From Acarospora socialis (taxonomy: Eukaryota > Ascomycota > Lecanoromycetes > Acarosporales > Acarosporaceae): a stretch of 64,000 bases of DNA. The stretch is taken from NCBI GenBank assembly GCA_025617375.2, contig JAMYGW020000004.1:1860001-1924000 (forward strand), in the 5' to 3' direction. The notes below the pieces were generated by a model. That model ran no database searches, was not told where the DNA came from, and worked only from the letters and a program-made list of their open reading frames with translations. This document shows positions 23,084 through 34,464 of this stretch, one piece after another. The translations under genes and the position numbers were made by a program. Every line of letters begins with the position of its first letter. Within the stretch, counting starts at the first letter, position 1.

Positions 23084-26000
23084 ATGATCTCAGAATCTTT
23101 CGCCGTTATGGAGCATCGAATTCAAGTGCAACCTATGGTCTATGAACCCACCAGCCGCGATCCAAAGACTCGGCAAACCCAACCAGACAGCTATTTCCCA
23201 CAGCAGCTGCCAAGCAGGGCGACGACGGACGAATCTAGCCGAGCGGGTCCAACCAATGATGAGTATCGCCCATCTCGAGAACCGGGCTACAACGTGCATG
23301 GCAGACGGATATCCATCTCATCACCGCTCTCGGGGAAGGAGTTGCTGCAACGGTATGGCGAAGGACGCACGACTTGGCAGCGACGACGAAGCGATCGAGG
23401 GCAGGAACAGCAGCTAGTGGATGAAGTACCTTCTCCAGATGGATTACCTGCCGCACCCGACGTGCCGAGGGCTCGTCCGCCTGTATCTTATCAACGCCCC
23501 TACGTCGATACAGTAGCACCTGCCGCTCGCCACGGTAGCTCGAGATCATTTTCTGCACGAGCTCGCTCGCTGCAGCAAGAAGCGTATTCGCCAACGTTAC
23601 GGGGACCCGCTGGTCCAAGCGCAAGCCCTGGGGAGCAAGATTCTCCTCGGCCACACCCAAGAAGCGTCAGTGACGCGTCTACGTTGAGCTACGCCCAGAT
23701 ACGACCTACCATTCCCGCGTCGTACTCGTCATCGTCCGAAAACCCGGCTCTTCTGATTGACAACTCAGGCAGCTTGGTCTTGGGATCAAACGGCGGCGTT
23801 GCATCCCCATTATCTCGATCAAATACCCGCAAGGAGTCGACCTCCACGACTGGATCCAGAAATTGGGCTTCTGACCGCTCACCGTTGCAGAAACTCGAGG
23901 TTAAGCTACATGATATCAGCAAGGAAGAGAAGCGAGCAAGAGTCCAAGAAGCTGAACAGCGCTTGAAGGATTCCAAGACTGGCCGCAGCAACCGAAGTTC
24001 AAGTCAAGAAGCTGCTTCACCAAGTGAACGAACCCGTCCACGGCGTGTGTCACGAGGCATGTCAAAGGGTTTTGAGGAGCCGATGCTCGATAATGTCCAC
24101 GACACTAAGGACGAGTCTCTGCGAAAGGATCCTGACACTCAGAGTGGGAGAAGAGTAACGATGGTGGATCGAGCTGTCATGCAAACTAGAGATTCTTCTA
24201 ACCTGAGAACTCGGCAAGATTCAAAGACGTACAACGAAGGCAGCACAGACGGACCGAATAACACGCGAGATAGACTTGAGTTGCAACATGGGCAGCCCCT
24301 GTACTCTCCGATAACTAGTAACTCCGGCGAACTAAGTTATAGGAATACTGAGCGTAGTGTGCAACTACAGGACCAACATCAACCAGTGGATCCTTCTGGC
24401 CAGGGCGCTTGGCCCGAGGGTGGAGCGACTGCACCGAGAAGCAAATATTTCGACGTTACAACGCCCTCTCGAAGTGGTACAGTCTCAGGTCACGGTGTGC
24501 CTGTGATGATTGGCAGGAATGGCAGTCGAAAGCTCCAAATGGAGCAACCAGCGCTTCGAGAGTCAAAGCAATCATACGAGGACCGGTTGAAGCCAACAGA
24601 AGGGCAAACGCGTCATGACGACGAACCATACTCTATCCCCAGTCAGGCCATGCAGAACCCACATAACCCGATTGTGGGATACGGGCAACTACAGACGGCC
24701 GGCACGCAGAGACCGCGGCAGACCACTGAGTTCGGTGACGGTGGATATGAGCGTATAGAAGGTCTGTCCCATGAAAGGCACCATCTGTCTAATCTCCTAC
24801 ATCGCGGACAACGGAGCCCAAGCATGAAACTCGAGACCCATCGGGTTGCCCCACGGCGCTTGGATGAATGGAGAGGAGGCAAGCCAGCGCGATTGACAGC
24901 ACTCGATTTTCTGATGGAGCCCGAAAACGCAACATCGAAGCAACCTTGGTGGGAGAAAAAATCACACATTCACCGAAGAGGTAATAAAGCGCAGCAAAGT
25001 TCCGACAAAGATGGAAGCTATGAAGATGAAAACGGTATGTGCATGCTTTATTCTTCCTTGCAGTAACCACAGCTTTGCCCTCAAGATATGCCTCGTGAGC
25101 TTTGCGTAACAAAGGGCATCACCAATGGAACCAGCGAGGAACTTGCATCGTAGCTCATAGGTGACACTAAGCACGGATTTGGTTGATCTTCGCTGCTTTT
25201 GATTTTGTGATAGTTGCTTCTCACGACCCATTCTTCCATTGTCACACCATGTCCTTGCTATATCAATTTGAGTTTTCTTGCGTTACCGAGTCACCAAAAG
25301 CTGCTAACCAGATATGCGGGCAATCCGCATTATATAACAATAGGCCAGACTTCCTTTCAACCCCCACTTTATCTCAAATGTGGGCCTTTACTCCGGTACA
25401 CCGGCCTCAAGAGGGAACGGGTGTCAGAAATGAGGAATCAAGTCGGGTCACGCATCGTCGAGAGAGAAATCTGGCGAGGTAGTGTCATGATTGTCACCGT
25501 CGACTCGGACAGCACATACGACATAGAACCAAGACTCCGTCTATTCTCTCAGCCTATGAACCTCCTTTCTCCTATCCCACAACAATCCCGAAATGACGGG
25601 GAGCAGCAATCGCCGATGGATCACGCTGATCTTGTAGCTGGTTTGCCCAAGCTGTCAAGGACTGGCCGGACTGTGTATGTGAAGCCTGTGGAACACCTGG
25701 CGGAACAAGTTGACTTCTCGAAGATTGAGGATAATCGCGGACTTTTTGAAGACTTTGCGGGATCTGCAAACATAGACGGTGCTCGTGATAGGGTACCGTC
25801 CCGCACAAAGACATCAGCTTCTCGCATCAGCAGGTTGAAAGGGCAAGATGGCGAAAAGAGGGGCAAATACAAGGAAGTCAAAGGTGTCAGGTTGCATGCT
25901 GAAAGAGGGGTCACATTTTGGCGCTTCAATCTTGAGGTTGAGTTAGGTGCGACTCAGGCTTGCATTGCTTATCGAGTCAACAAAGGGCCTGCCATAAATT

Positions 26001-28351
26001 TCTGGGTTCCTGCCAAAGGTCAAACCATGAACATCATGTTTCACAGCTGTAATGGCTTTTCTCTGAGCGTTAACACAGATGACTTCAGCGGACCAGACCC
26101 CATGTGGCGTGACGTTCTTGGTTCCCATCAGATACGCCCTTTTCATGTCATGATCGGTGGTGGAGATCAAATTTATAATGATGCCGTAACGCGGCAGACA
26201 ACTTTATTCCAGGAGTGGTTGGGCATCAAGAACCCGCTTCACAAACACTCACAGCCATTCTCTGAGGAGATGCAGGACGAACTGGAGATTTTCTATCTTG
26301 AAAGATACTCAACGTGGTTTTCCCAGGGTTTGTTTGGAATGGCGAATTCTCAAATCCCGATGGTCAATATCTGGGACGATCACGGTGAGATTGCTTTACC
26401 TGCCCCTTACCCCTAAACGAAGGCTCCTCTCTTCGCTGTATCTGACATTAATCTATGACCGCATTCTTGAATATTGTCCGTGTTGGATAGCCAGTCTAAC
26501 GGGAACGTTGCAGATATTATCGACGGTTTTGGCTCATACCCCCACCAGTTGATGAGCTCATCAGTGTTTATGGGTCTTGGTGCGGTTGCGTTCAAGTACT
26601 ATATGCTCTTTCAACACCAGAGCGTACCCAGTGAGACCCAAGCGGATGAGCCCAGCTGGCTTCTCGGCGCAGCTCCTGGACCTTATATCAACGAGTTGAG
26701 TCGCAGCGTCTTCGTGTCGCTTGGTAAGAAGGTAGCGTTTTTAGGGGTGGACTGCCGGACTGAACGCACGGTACGCTCTGTCATCTTGTCTACTCCATGT
26801 TGGTGCTGAGACGAAGTTTTAGAGGGATGAAGTCTTCAGCGAGCGATCATATGATCGAGTCTTCGATCGTTGCCGGAGAGAGATTGTCGAAGGTGAGACG
26901 AAACATCTGATAGTATTACTAGGGGTTCCAATTGCCTATCCAAGACTGGTTTGGCTTGAAACCGTTTTGACCAGCAGACTCTTGGACCCCATCAAAGCAC
27001 TTGGTCGTGCGGGTATGCTTGGCGGGTTTCTCAATCAGTTCGACGGGGGCGTGGAAGTTCTGGATGACTTAGATGATCACTGGACCGCCAGAAATCACAA
27101 ATCAGAAAGGAATTGGTTCGTGGAAGAGTTGCAGGAGCTGGCTGCGGGGAAGTCTGTGCGGATCACAATACTTGGGTTTGTGAGCCATAACTCTGCTGAA
27201 AGCTTCAACTAACTTGGTGAACTGTGTAGTGGCGACGTTCATCTTGGAGCCATTGGCCAATTCTACTCGCATCCCAAACTCAGAATTCCTAAGGATCGAG
27301 ATCACAGGTATATGCCTAATGTAATATCTTCAGCGATAGTCAACACTCCTCCCCCCGAGCTGTTAGGAGATATTCTCAACAAAAGAAACCGCGTGCATCA
27401 CTTTGATAAGGAAACGGAGGAGGATATGATCCCAATTTTCACTCATGATGTTGATGGAAAACCGCGGGGTAACAAGAGACTTCTACCAAGAAGGAACTGG
27501 TGCTCTATCAGAGAGTACCAACCTGGTAAGCAGATTATTCGCATCTACCGTTGTGTTCCGGTTGCTAATAGCGCTCAGGGACAACGCCGCCGCCAACGCC
27601 ACCCACGCCAGAAGATTGGGCCTCTAACCAGCAGCAAGTACCGCCTGGCATGCTAAAACGTACTTTGTCTTTGACACGAAAGGATGTCATGCCTGGTAAT
27701 CTGATCCGCAGGCTTTCGCAGCGTGGTGCATCTCAAAACACCGGTGCCAACAACTATCCAACACCAAGGATTGATGCGCTGTCACAACCCGCACCGGGTT
27801 CTGCTGACGGCTACTTTCCACAGCCGCAAGTATTACCGCACCATCACTTCGATGCAGGTGGAAACCGTGACGGTGATGCTGCACCAGCCCGCCGTGTTAG
27901 CTTCCTCCGTCGGCCGACCAACCTGAGTGAAAAAGCAGCTAGGAAGCAAGAATCGAGTGGAGCTGAACATGGTAGACATATCAATCTGGAAGAGGGATTG
28001 GATATTGCTCTCAACTGCGAAGTCGACCAGAAAGATCCGGCCGGGGTGACAGTACCTTACCGGTTCCTCGTCCCAGCCTTGTTCTACGAAGGGAGTGGCG
28101 ATATCAATACTCTCAAGTTTAAGACCGGCACTTGGATGAGCAGATTGAGTCAGAAAAGACGCAAGAGCACGGGACTGGCGACAGGACAGGGTGACGGTGA
28201 GTGGAGTGGTGAAAGCTCAGAAAGCGAGGAACAGCTGGGAAGGCACGAGTCTGAACTGTATAACCACTCTCAAGGTAGCCCATATGGTCAAGGGGGTGGA
28301 TATAGTGGGGTTGAGGCGTACAAAGAAAAGGGACGACGACGGTGGTTTTGA
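23084..28351 (+). CDS. Large PhoD-like phosphatase domain protein
   Basis: Six exons (23084-25034, 25344-26384, 26514-26770, 26823-27175, 27230-27525, 27579-28351) give 1,556 residues. The first 650 residues, all in exon 1, are disordered and rich in Ser, Arg, Gln and Pro. The joined exon 2 reads PPLYLKCGPLLRYTG, then the PhoD-like metallophosphatase core: FHVMIGGGDQIYND, PMVNIWDDHDIIDGFGSYP (restored by splicing), FLGVDCRTERT, ILGGDVHLGAIGQFYS (also across a splice) and VISSAIVNTPPP. The metal-binding Asp and His motifs are intact. PhoD enzymes are phosphodiesterases/phosphatases; the fungal large forms are uncharacterised. No signal peptide. The first intron is long (309 bp); the phase-1 donor at 25034 fits only the acceptor at 25343 among those I tried. 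Confidence 0.9.
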
Positions 28352-28958
28352 TTCTCAGTGCATACCTTTTTTCTATAGATATTTTTCGTCACCTAACGTG
28401 TAACAGTACTATCTAATTCGGATACCCCTAATGGTGGTCTCTTTAACTTCTATAAAATAATATATAGTATTACTTCAGATGTATGATAGGTTCATTATGA
28501 AAGGGTGCAGTGTGTACTAATATGGCATAGCCCATGACGGCTGGGTCGTGGAATCTCTCAAATTTGTCAAGGCGTCAGAAGGCACTGCGAACGCTTACAA
28601 ATTCGAGGCGATTCAATGCTTCCATTTTGAGCAGCAAGATTAGTATATATGACAACAGGATCGCTCGCACCGCCCACCGGAACCTTCAATTTGTTGCCGT
28701 GATCCTTTCAATTCGCACGCAATACCGATCCACTGAACTTCCATATAAGGACCCTTCAAACTCTACAACACCTCAGTCGCAATAGTCAAACTGTTTTCCA
28801 CGTTATTTGGTCGGGCCTCCTCTTCTCCTCTTCGCTCTGCCTTTGGCATTTCCCTGGCGGCAGTAGCCTCTTTCCAGCAGAAGACGACGACTTCCTCGAC
28901 TGCGCTACCTATATTGTCAGCGCCTTTGCGCAGTTCGCGAACGGAGAGGCCCAGAGGG
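28352..28958. other. Spacer between PhoD-like gene and thioredoxin reductase
   Basis: Contains the 3' end of the phosphatase transcript (AT-rich, 28440-28480) and presumably the thioredoxin reductase promoter. A frame at 28534-28785 has no recognisable content. Confidence 0.45.
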
Positions 28959-30331
28959 ATGCATACTAAAGTCGTCAGTGAGCAGTGTCGGAACTCTCCC
29001 GATTGCTAGACCGATGCTAACCCAGCCCTATAGTTATCGGGTAAGCAATCGATACGAGCCTCTTTCTACCCGCCAGGTCATCAGGGAGAAATGTATACAG
29101 GGGCAATTGCTGAACACAGACAATGCAGCTCGGGGCCTGCCGCTCATACCGCAGCTATATACCTTTCGAGGGCGGAATTGAAGCGTAAGTGCCCAGGGAG
29201 TGTCCAGGAGACCAGCACTGACTGGGGCACAGCTGTTCTATACGAGGGCATGCTGGCAAATGGAATAGCAGCAGGAGGGCAACTGACAACGACCACGGAT
29301 GTCGAGAATTATCCTGGGTTTCCAAAAGGCATTGGCGGGCAGGAGTTAATGGTGAGGACCACCAAGTACATGTGACAAGTCGGAGGACTGATTGCTTGGT
29401 CATGCAGGACCACATGCGCGCTCAGTCCGAACGATTTGGCACCGAGATAATATCAGAGACCATCTCCAAGATCGATCTTTCCAAGCGTCCATTCAAGTTC
29501 TGGACCGAATATTCCGACGGTCCTGACGATGCGCCGAATACCGCCGATGCCGTCATAATAGCTACAGGTGCCTCAGCGCGTCGGCTAGATCTACCGGGGG
29601 AGGACAGGTACTGGCAGAACGGGATCAGCGCATGCGCCGTCTGCGATGGCGCGGTGCCTATCTTCCGTAACAAGCACTTGGTAGTTATCGGAGGGGGTGA
29701 CTCTGCCGCCGAAGAGGCCATGTTTCTAACCAAGTACGGGAGCCATGTCACGGTTCTCGTCCGGAAGGATGTATTGCGCGCATCGAAGACGATGGCGACG
29801 CGATTGATATCGCACCCGAAAATCACTGTTAGGTTCAACACGGTCGCGACGCAGGTCAAGGGTGAGGAAAAGGATCGAGGCCTAATGACGCATCTGAAGA
29901 TCAAGAACGTTAAAACCCAGGAGGAAGAGGAGATCGCGGCCAACGGGCTGTTCTACGCGGTGGGACATGATCCAGCGACAGCGCTGTTCAAGGGCCAAGT
30001 CGATGCGGATGCCGAAGGCTATATATTGACGAAACCTGGAACGAGCTATACAAACATCAAGGGCGTCTTTGCAGCCGGTGATGTGCAAGACAAGCGGTAC
30101 AGGCAGGCTATCACCAGTGCCGGTGAGTCTTTAAATCCTTCAGCGTTCTGTATGCAAGGAAGAGCTAACTAGAATGGACAAGGCTCCGGATGTATCGCAG
30201 CTCTCGAAGCGGAGAAGTACCTCGCCGACGAGGAGAGTACGGTCGAAAACGAATTGGAGCTGGAGAATCAGGCGTCAAAGCCTGAGACGAATGGAGCGGC
30301 GCCGGAATATAGGTCAAATCCACTGTTGTAG
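28959..30331 (+). CDS. Thioredoxin reductase
   Basis: Cytosolic FAD enzyme that uses NADPH to reduce thioredoxin. Six exons (28959-28977, 29034-29040, 29129-29184, 29233-29351, 29408-30122, 30183-30331) give 354 residues. Exon 2 is only 7 nt (TTATCGG), yet it is required: joined, exons 1-3 read [20 protein letters not shown], the FAD-binding motif. The redox motif CAVCDGA is intact, as are the NADPH-binding [12 protein letters not shown] and the C-terminal FAD motif [16 protein letters not shown]. The C-terminus ends in EYRSNPLL. The low-molecular-weight fungal/bacterial type is clear from length and the CxxC placement in the NADPH domain. Confidence 0.97.
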
Positions 30332-30813
30332 GTAGAGATTGGGGGTGGGTATAGAATTAGATGGGTTATAGATTCAAGGCATAGACTCTTGTTAGATGTG
30401 TACACTTATATATAATTCATAATAGACTTATATAGAGAACGGGTAGAAAGTAGCCACAGCCGACCAACCTTAATATCTTTCTGGAGACGAGGTGAGAAGA
30501 CATAAGATTTCCTAGGTCTAAAATTAGACCCAAATGACTGTGACATAAGCTACCAAGACCGCGGATTAGGTACTGTACAGGTAAGTTGAGATATTTATGT
30601 TCCCTCTGGAAGGTAATAAAGGGTAGGGGCCACTTCGATCTCAGGAAAACCAAATTAGTCGATCTGAATATTCTGGGTTCAATCCTAGACACCACTATCG
30701 AGTGCACTACAATTTGTATAAACACTGTTCAACAGACCACAACTAATATCCCTCCTCGATGCTATTCATAAGAAGCTCGTTGAGCCAACACTCGGGCCTC
30801 GAGACAGGTGGCA
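30332..30813. other. Tail-to-tail spacer
   Basis: AT-rich sequence between thioredoxin reductase and the unknown minus-strand gene, with TATA-type stretches at 30405-30435. No gene or RNA supported; a tRNA-like fragment near 30675 was rejected. Confidence 0.5.
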
Positions 30814-32223
30814 TCACATCCAATGTGTAACCTTGCCATCCAGATTGCGATCCGCCGCCTTGACAACTACAATTTTACTCTTCAATTCATCCCTTCGCTT
30901 CTCCGACACCGTCCGCTTGAGCTTTGGCCCCTTGACCCGCATTGGCTCGTCTTGCGATTGACGCTCCGGATGCGGGTACGGCGTATCCGGTCCTTTGGCC
31001 TCCCTCTTACTCGAGCTCAAGATCGCAAAAGGCGCTTTCCCTTTCGGAGGCTTCTTCTTCTGCTTGGGCGACTTGGGCGACTTGGGCGCGGGTTCCCATG
31101 CTTTCGGTCCGAGTTGCTGATATGGCGTGATGGGGATCGCGGGGCTGCGCAGTTCTCTTGGGATTGTATCTTTCTTCTTCTTGTCGCTCATCGAGACGGG
31201 ATTCCACGTCGAGATCTTGGCCACGCCGTGGTATACGTTTGCTAGTCCCTGTTGGATGCTCGCTCGTCGTTCGCTTGACAGGGATCCGAACTTGCTCGGC
31301 CGTCGCGATGACGAGGATGGGTCCATGAAGGGATATTTGGCTGATGCGACGGACATGACGCGCTTCGTTTCCTTCTCCTCCGGTGTACTCTTGTGGAGGT
31401 GTAAAGCTTTGCGGGCGTATGCGCGGACCGAGTGGCGGAGACCCGTGTGCAAGCTCCCATCGTCCGAGCCGCCCGAGGAGACTGAAAAATGGCTCGATTC
31501 GATATCGTCGCTGAGCTGTGATTTGCGCAGGCTCAATGGCGGTGGAACTAACGACCGGTCGATGTCTTCTTTCTTACGGCTAGATGAGCGTTGGGGACGT
31601 CGCTTTTGTTCCGCGTCGTAAAGGACGGCTTTGAAGCCTGGGGGTGTGGGTAAACGTGGTGGGGGCACCGCGCGTTGTGCGTAATATCGGCGATCTGCTG
31701 CGACGTTGTCGAAGACTTTTGTTCCTTGCGCAATGTTTTCGGATAGCGTCGGGCTTGGCTTGGGCTGTCTCTGATCCCTTGGCCCACTCTTTAGAGCTTT
31801 CGGCTGTGGCACTGATGTGGTTTGATGCTCTAACCGCAGGGGGGCAGATAATGGTTCCTGCCATTGATGATATGTCAAAACCTTGGATGCGTTGCCGGTA
31901 GGGATTTGTGGACTGCTTGAGCTGTATATAACGGGTTGGAGGTAAATATCTGAAGGATTCTCTTCGTCTCTCGCAACTAGCCCCAGATACGAGTCGATCA
32001 GATTGTCGTGCCCACTGCTGTACACGCTCGATGCTTTCCTTCGAGGGGGCGTAGGAGGTAGAGGCTTCTCAGTGTCCAGGTCTTGGGATAGCGAGTCTTG
32101 GAAGGACCGAGAGGGAGGTATTGTACTGGGCATAACCATCTCTAATCCATTGAGAGATGAAGAGGAAGACTGCTCATTGCGAAGAGGAGGACGCCTCATC
32201 GGTGACGCGGGAGGGGCCAGCAT
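30814..32223 (-). CDS. Unknown Ser/Pro/Lys-rich protein
   Basis: Single-exon frame of 469 codons from ATG 32223, too long to be chance. Not recognised. The N-terminal half is disordered, with EKPLPPTPPRRKASS, a possible SH3-ligand-like proline motif. More conserved-looking blocks are RHSVRAYARKALHLHKSTPE, IQQGLANVYHGVAKISTWNP and the basic Lys/Pro block KSPKSPKQKKKPPKGKAPFA near residue 395. The C-terminus is KLKRTVSEKRRDELKSKIVV and ends in HWM. No membrane span or signal peptide. It resembles the many poorly known proteins of filamentous ascomycetes; function unknown. Confidence 0.75.
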   Translation of the reverse strand: MLAPPASPMRRPPLRNEQSSSSSLNGLEMVMPSTIPPSRSFQDSLSQDLDTEKPLPPTPPRRKASSVYSSGHDNLIDSYLGLVARDEENPSDIYLQPVIYSSSSPQIPTGNASKVLTYHQWQEPLSAPLRLEHQTTSVPQPKALKSGPRDQRQPKPSPTLSENIAQGTKVFDNVAADRRYYAQRAVPPPRLPTPPGFKAVLYDAEQKRRPQRSSSRKKEDIDRSLVPPPLSLRKSQLSDDIESSHFSVSSGGSDDGSLHTGLRHSVRAYARKALHLHKSTPEEKETKRVMSVASAKYPFMDPSSSSRRPSKFGSLSSERRASIQQGLANVYHGVAKISTWNPVSMSDKKKKDTIPRELRSPAIPITPYQQLGPKAWEPAPKSPKSPKQKKKPPKGKAPFAILSSSKREAKGPDTPYPHPERQSQDEPMRVKGPKLKRTVSEKRRDELKSKIVVVKAADRNLDGKVTHWM

Positions 32224-32834
32224 GATCTCAGTGCGAAAATTACAGACAGAAAGCTGTTGGACAATTCACATAACCTCATGCCAGTATATCGCAGTCAAAC
32301 ACAAAGAGAGTAGCACCAATTCTCAGTATTAGGAATATTCCATGACAAAGACGGATCGTTGACTCGGCTCGGAGATCTCGAAGCCTGATCGATGCTCAAT
32401 TTGTGATTTATGAAAGAGTAAACGCCAGAATGTTAACATGACGGTGCATGTTCGAGACAAAGAGCATCCAGATTGAACTGTGATACTTCCACTTCCGGTG
32501 GCTTTGTACAAAGCATTGCCAAGTCTCACCATACATTTGATGGTGTTAGCGAGTGTTCCATTGATGATGCGGAGAAGAATCATTTGTAACAGCGGTAAAA
32601 AGGACCGTTCGCTCTATATGGCAGTAAAATTGCAGTGGAGTAGAGAAGGGCACAAGTGACTACGAACTAGTAGGCTGTTACTACTACGTAAGTTAGAGCC
32701 GCAAAGCTTAGTTGTAGATCAGACCTCGGCAATTCAAACCCCGGATTTGACGACAGGCCTCTTCGCTGAGGTTGGGGGGTGATGTACGGTCAGACTATAG
32801 CTTTGTCAAGGGGTGATTGGAAATAGAAAAGACG
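32224..32834. other. Divergent intergenic region
   Basis: Between the unknown minus-strand gene and the Nudix gene. No gene or tRNA could be supported. Confidence 0.5.
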
Positions 32835-33967
32835 ATGGCTCCATTGTCACAGGCCTCTGCAGTCAGTCCAGATCTTGTCAAGCTGATGCTACAGCTAGCC
32901 CTAGGAAATAGCTATGCTGATGCTTGGCGCAGCAAGCCATTGCGCGGTTGAGGGCATATGTGCCACCGCCGTCGACCTACTCGTCTCTACCTTTATCTCG
33001 GCGAGCTGCGGTCTTGATATTATTGTTTGCCGACCTTCGAGGTGATCTGAGGGTGGTACTGACAATGCGCGCAAGTACCCTAAAATCATGTACGAAGTAC
33101 AGCAAACCTGAGGCTTCCAACACCAGAACCCAGAAGGACATCTAAGCTGATATGATCGTAAGATCCGGGACAGGCGGCTTTGCCAGGAGGTTAGGCACTC
33201 AAGTAATAAGTCGTCGGCGATAATACTCAAGTGCCACAGGCAAGGCGGACACGCTATCGGAGACGCCCTTCCAGACCGCTCGTCGTGAAGCACACGAGGA
33301 GATTGGATTGCCTAGTGATGACAAGAAGCTACCATCACCGTTCCGAGTAGAACATCTCTGCCAACTTCCGACAAATCTTGCGAAGACCGAGCTTGGCGTC
33401 CGACCGTGTGTAGCGTTCCTCTATTCTGCAAGCGAGGACGAGAATAGCGACGCGAACGCGGAAGAGTCTCTTATCCCACGTCTTGATGCTAAGGAGGTCG
33501 CTGCCGTGTTCACCGCTCCTTTCCATAATTTCTTGTTAGCGAAAGACGAAGTGCACCCGGGCGAAGAAAAGAACGTACCTGGAAGCGTTTCAGATTGGTA
33601 TCATGGGGCCTGGACAGATTGGCATGAGTCTCGATGGCGTATGCACAACTTTTACGTACCCGTTGCTGGCCAAACGGTGACAAAGCCAAGGTCGAGTAAG
33701 TCGGACCAAAGAGCCGCCGCTGATCAGCTCGAACGTGCCGATAAGGCCGGGCAATTACAACGGTATCGAGTATTCGGTATGACAGCGCGAATTCTAGTGG
33801 ATGCTGCGAGAGTCGCATATGGTCAAGAGCCCGAGTTTGAGCATAATAGCCATTTTGGTGATGAGGACATGATAGGGCGTCTCAAGAAGATGGGAAGACT
33901 GAGCCCAATCAGGAAGCCTGGCGATGAGCTAAGACGGGAGGATCTGGAGAAAGCAGCGAAGATGTAA
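32835..33967 (+). CDS. PCD1-like Nudix hydrolase (CoA diphosphatase)
   Basis: Predicted peroxisomal or mitochondrial Nudix hydrolase acting on coenzyme A derivatives or oxidised nucleotides. Four exons (32835-32861, 32933-33089, 33163-33189, 33240-33967) give 312 residues. The first and third exons are 27 nt each. Without the third exon the protein lacks part of the motif: joined, it reads SYPGQAALPGGKADTLSE, then PFQTARREAHEEIGLP, the Nudix box with its metal-binding REAHEE. The N-terminal MAPLSQASAQAIARLRAY matches the fungal family start. The first donor, GTCAGT, is non-standard but gives the only ATG in frame. Later NLAKTELGVRPCVAFLYS is typical of Pcd1. The C-terminus shows no clear SKL-type peroxisome signal. 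Confidence 0.88.
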
Positions 33968-34464
33968 ATACGAAAGAATACTATGGCTTGTCGTTATCTG
34001 GACAACTCTCTCTATACCATGCGATGCCATTCTACCTTCCAGGGGTTCCTTCTTGAATGGGAAACTGTGGCCTACTATGGTCGGCCATCCCCTAGGAGAT
34101 GGAGAGTTACCCGGCGGTGAATCTGAGCTGTATGCTTCTCGCTTACGGTCTCGCTTAGTCTGTTGTTGTCCTCGCTTGAGTGATTTTGAGGTTGTCGTGG
34201 CTTCCTATTCAGGAAATTCTAGTAGGAGCAGGTGTACATAAACAACCCAATTTTCTCGCGTCCGTTTCCCTCTTCTTCTTTTCTTCTTCTTTTCTCTTCA
34301 CCGTACTCTCTGCACGCTCACGCTTCAGACTGTTACTGTACTCACAGCTATACAAACCACAATCAATCACTTCGATCAATCACTGCTCACACCTCTTTAC
34401 ACTCTCCGACTCCTCTTTTCTCTCTTTAAATCACCGACACTCAATTACCTTCGGTGATTTTACG
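33968..34464. other. Spacer with pyrimidine tract
   Basis: Between the Nudix gene and the orphan gene. A T/C-rich tract (CTTCTTCTTTTCTTCTTC type) at about 34265-34300 and further CT-rich sequence up to the ATG look like a fungal core promoter. Confidence 0.5.
34265..34300 (+). promoter_or_regulatory. Pyrimidine-rich tract upstream of orphan gene
   Basis: A nearly pure C/T run about 165-200 bp before the ATG at 34465. Such tracts lie just upstream of transcription starts in filamentous fungi, so it suggests the orphan gene is transcribed. No experimental support. Confidence 0.35.

Noticed and set aside
30660-30695. tRNA-like GGGTTCAATCC
   Set aside because: The stem is mismatched and no anticodon arm or acceptor stem fits.
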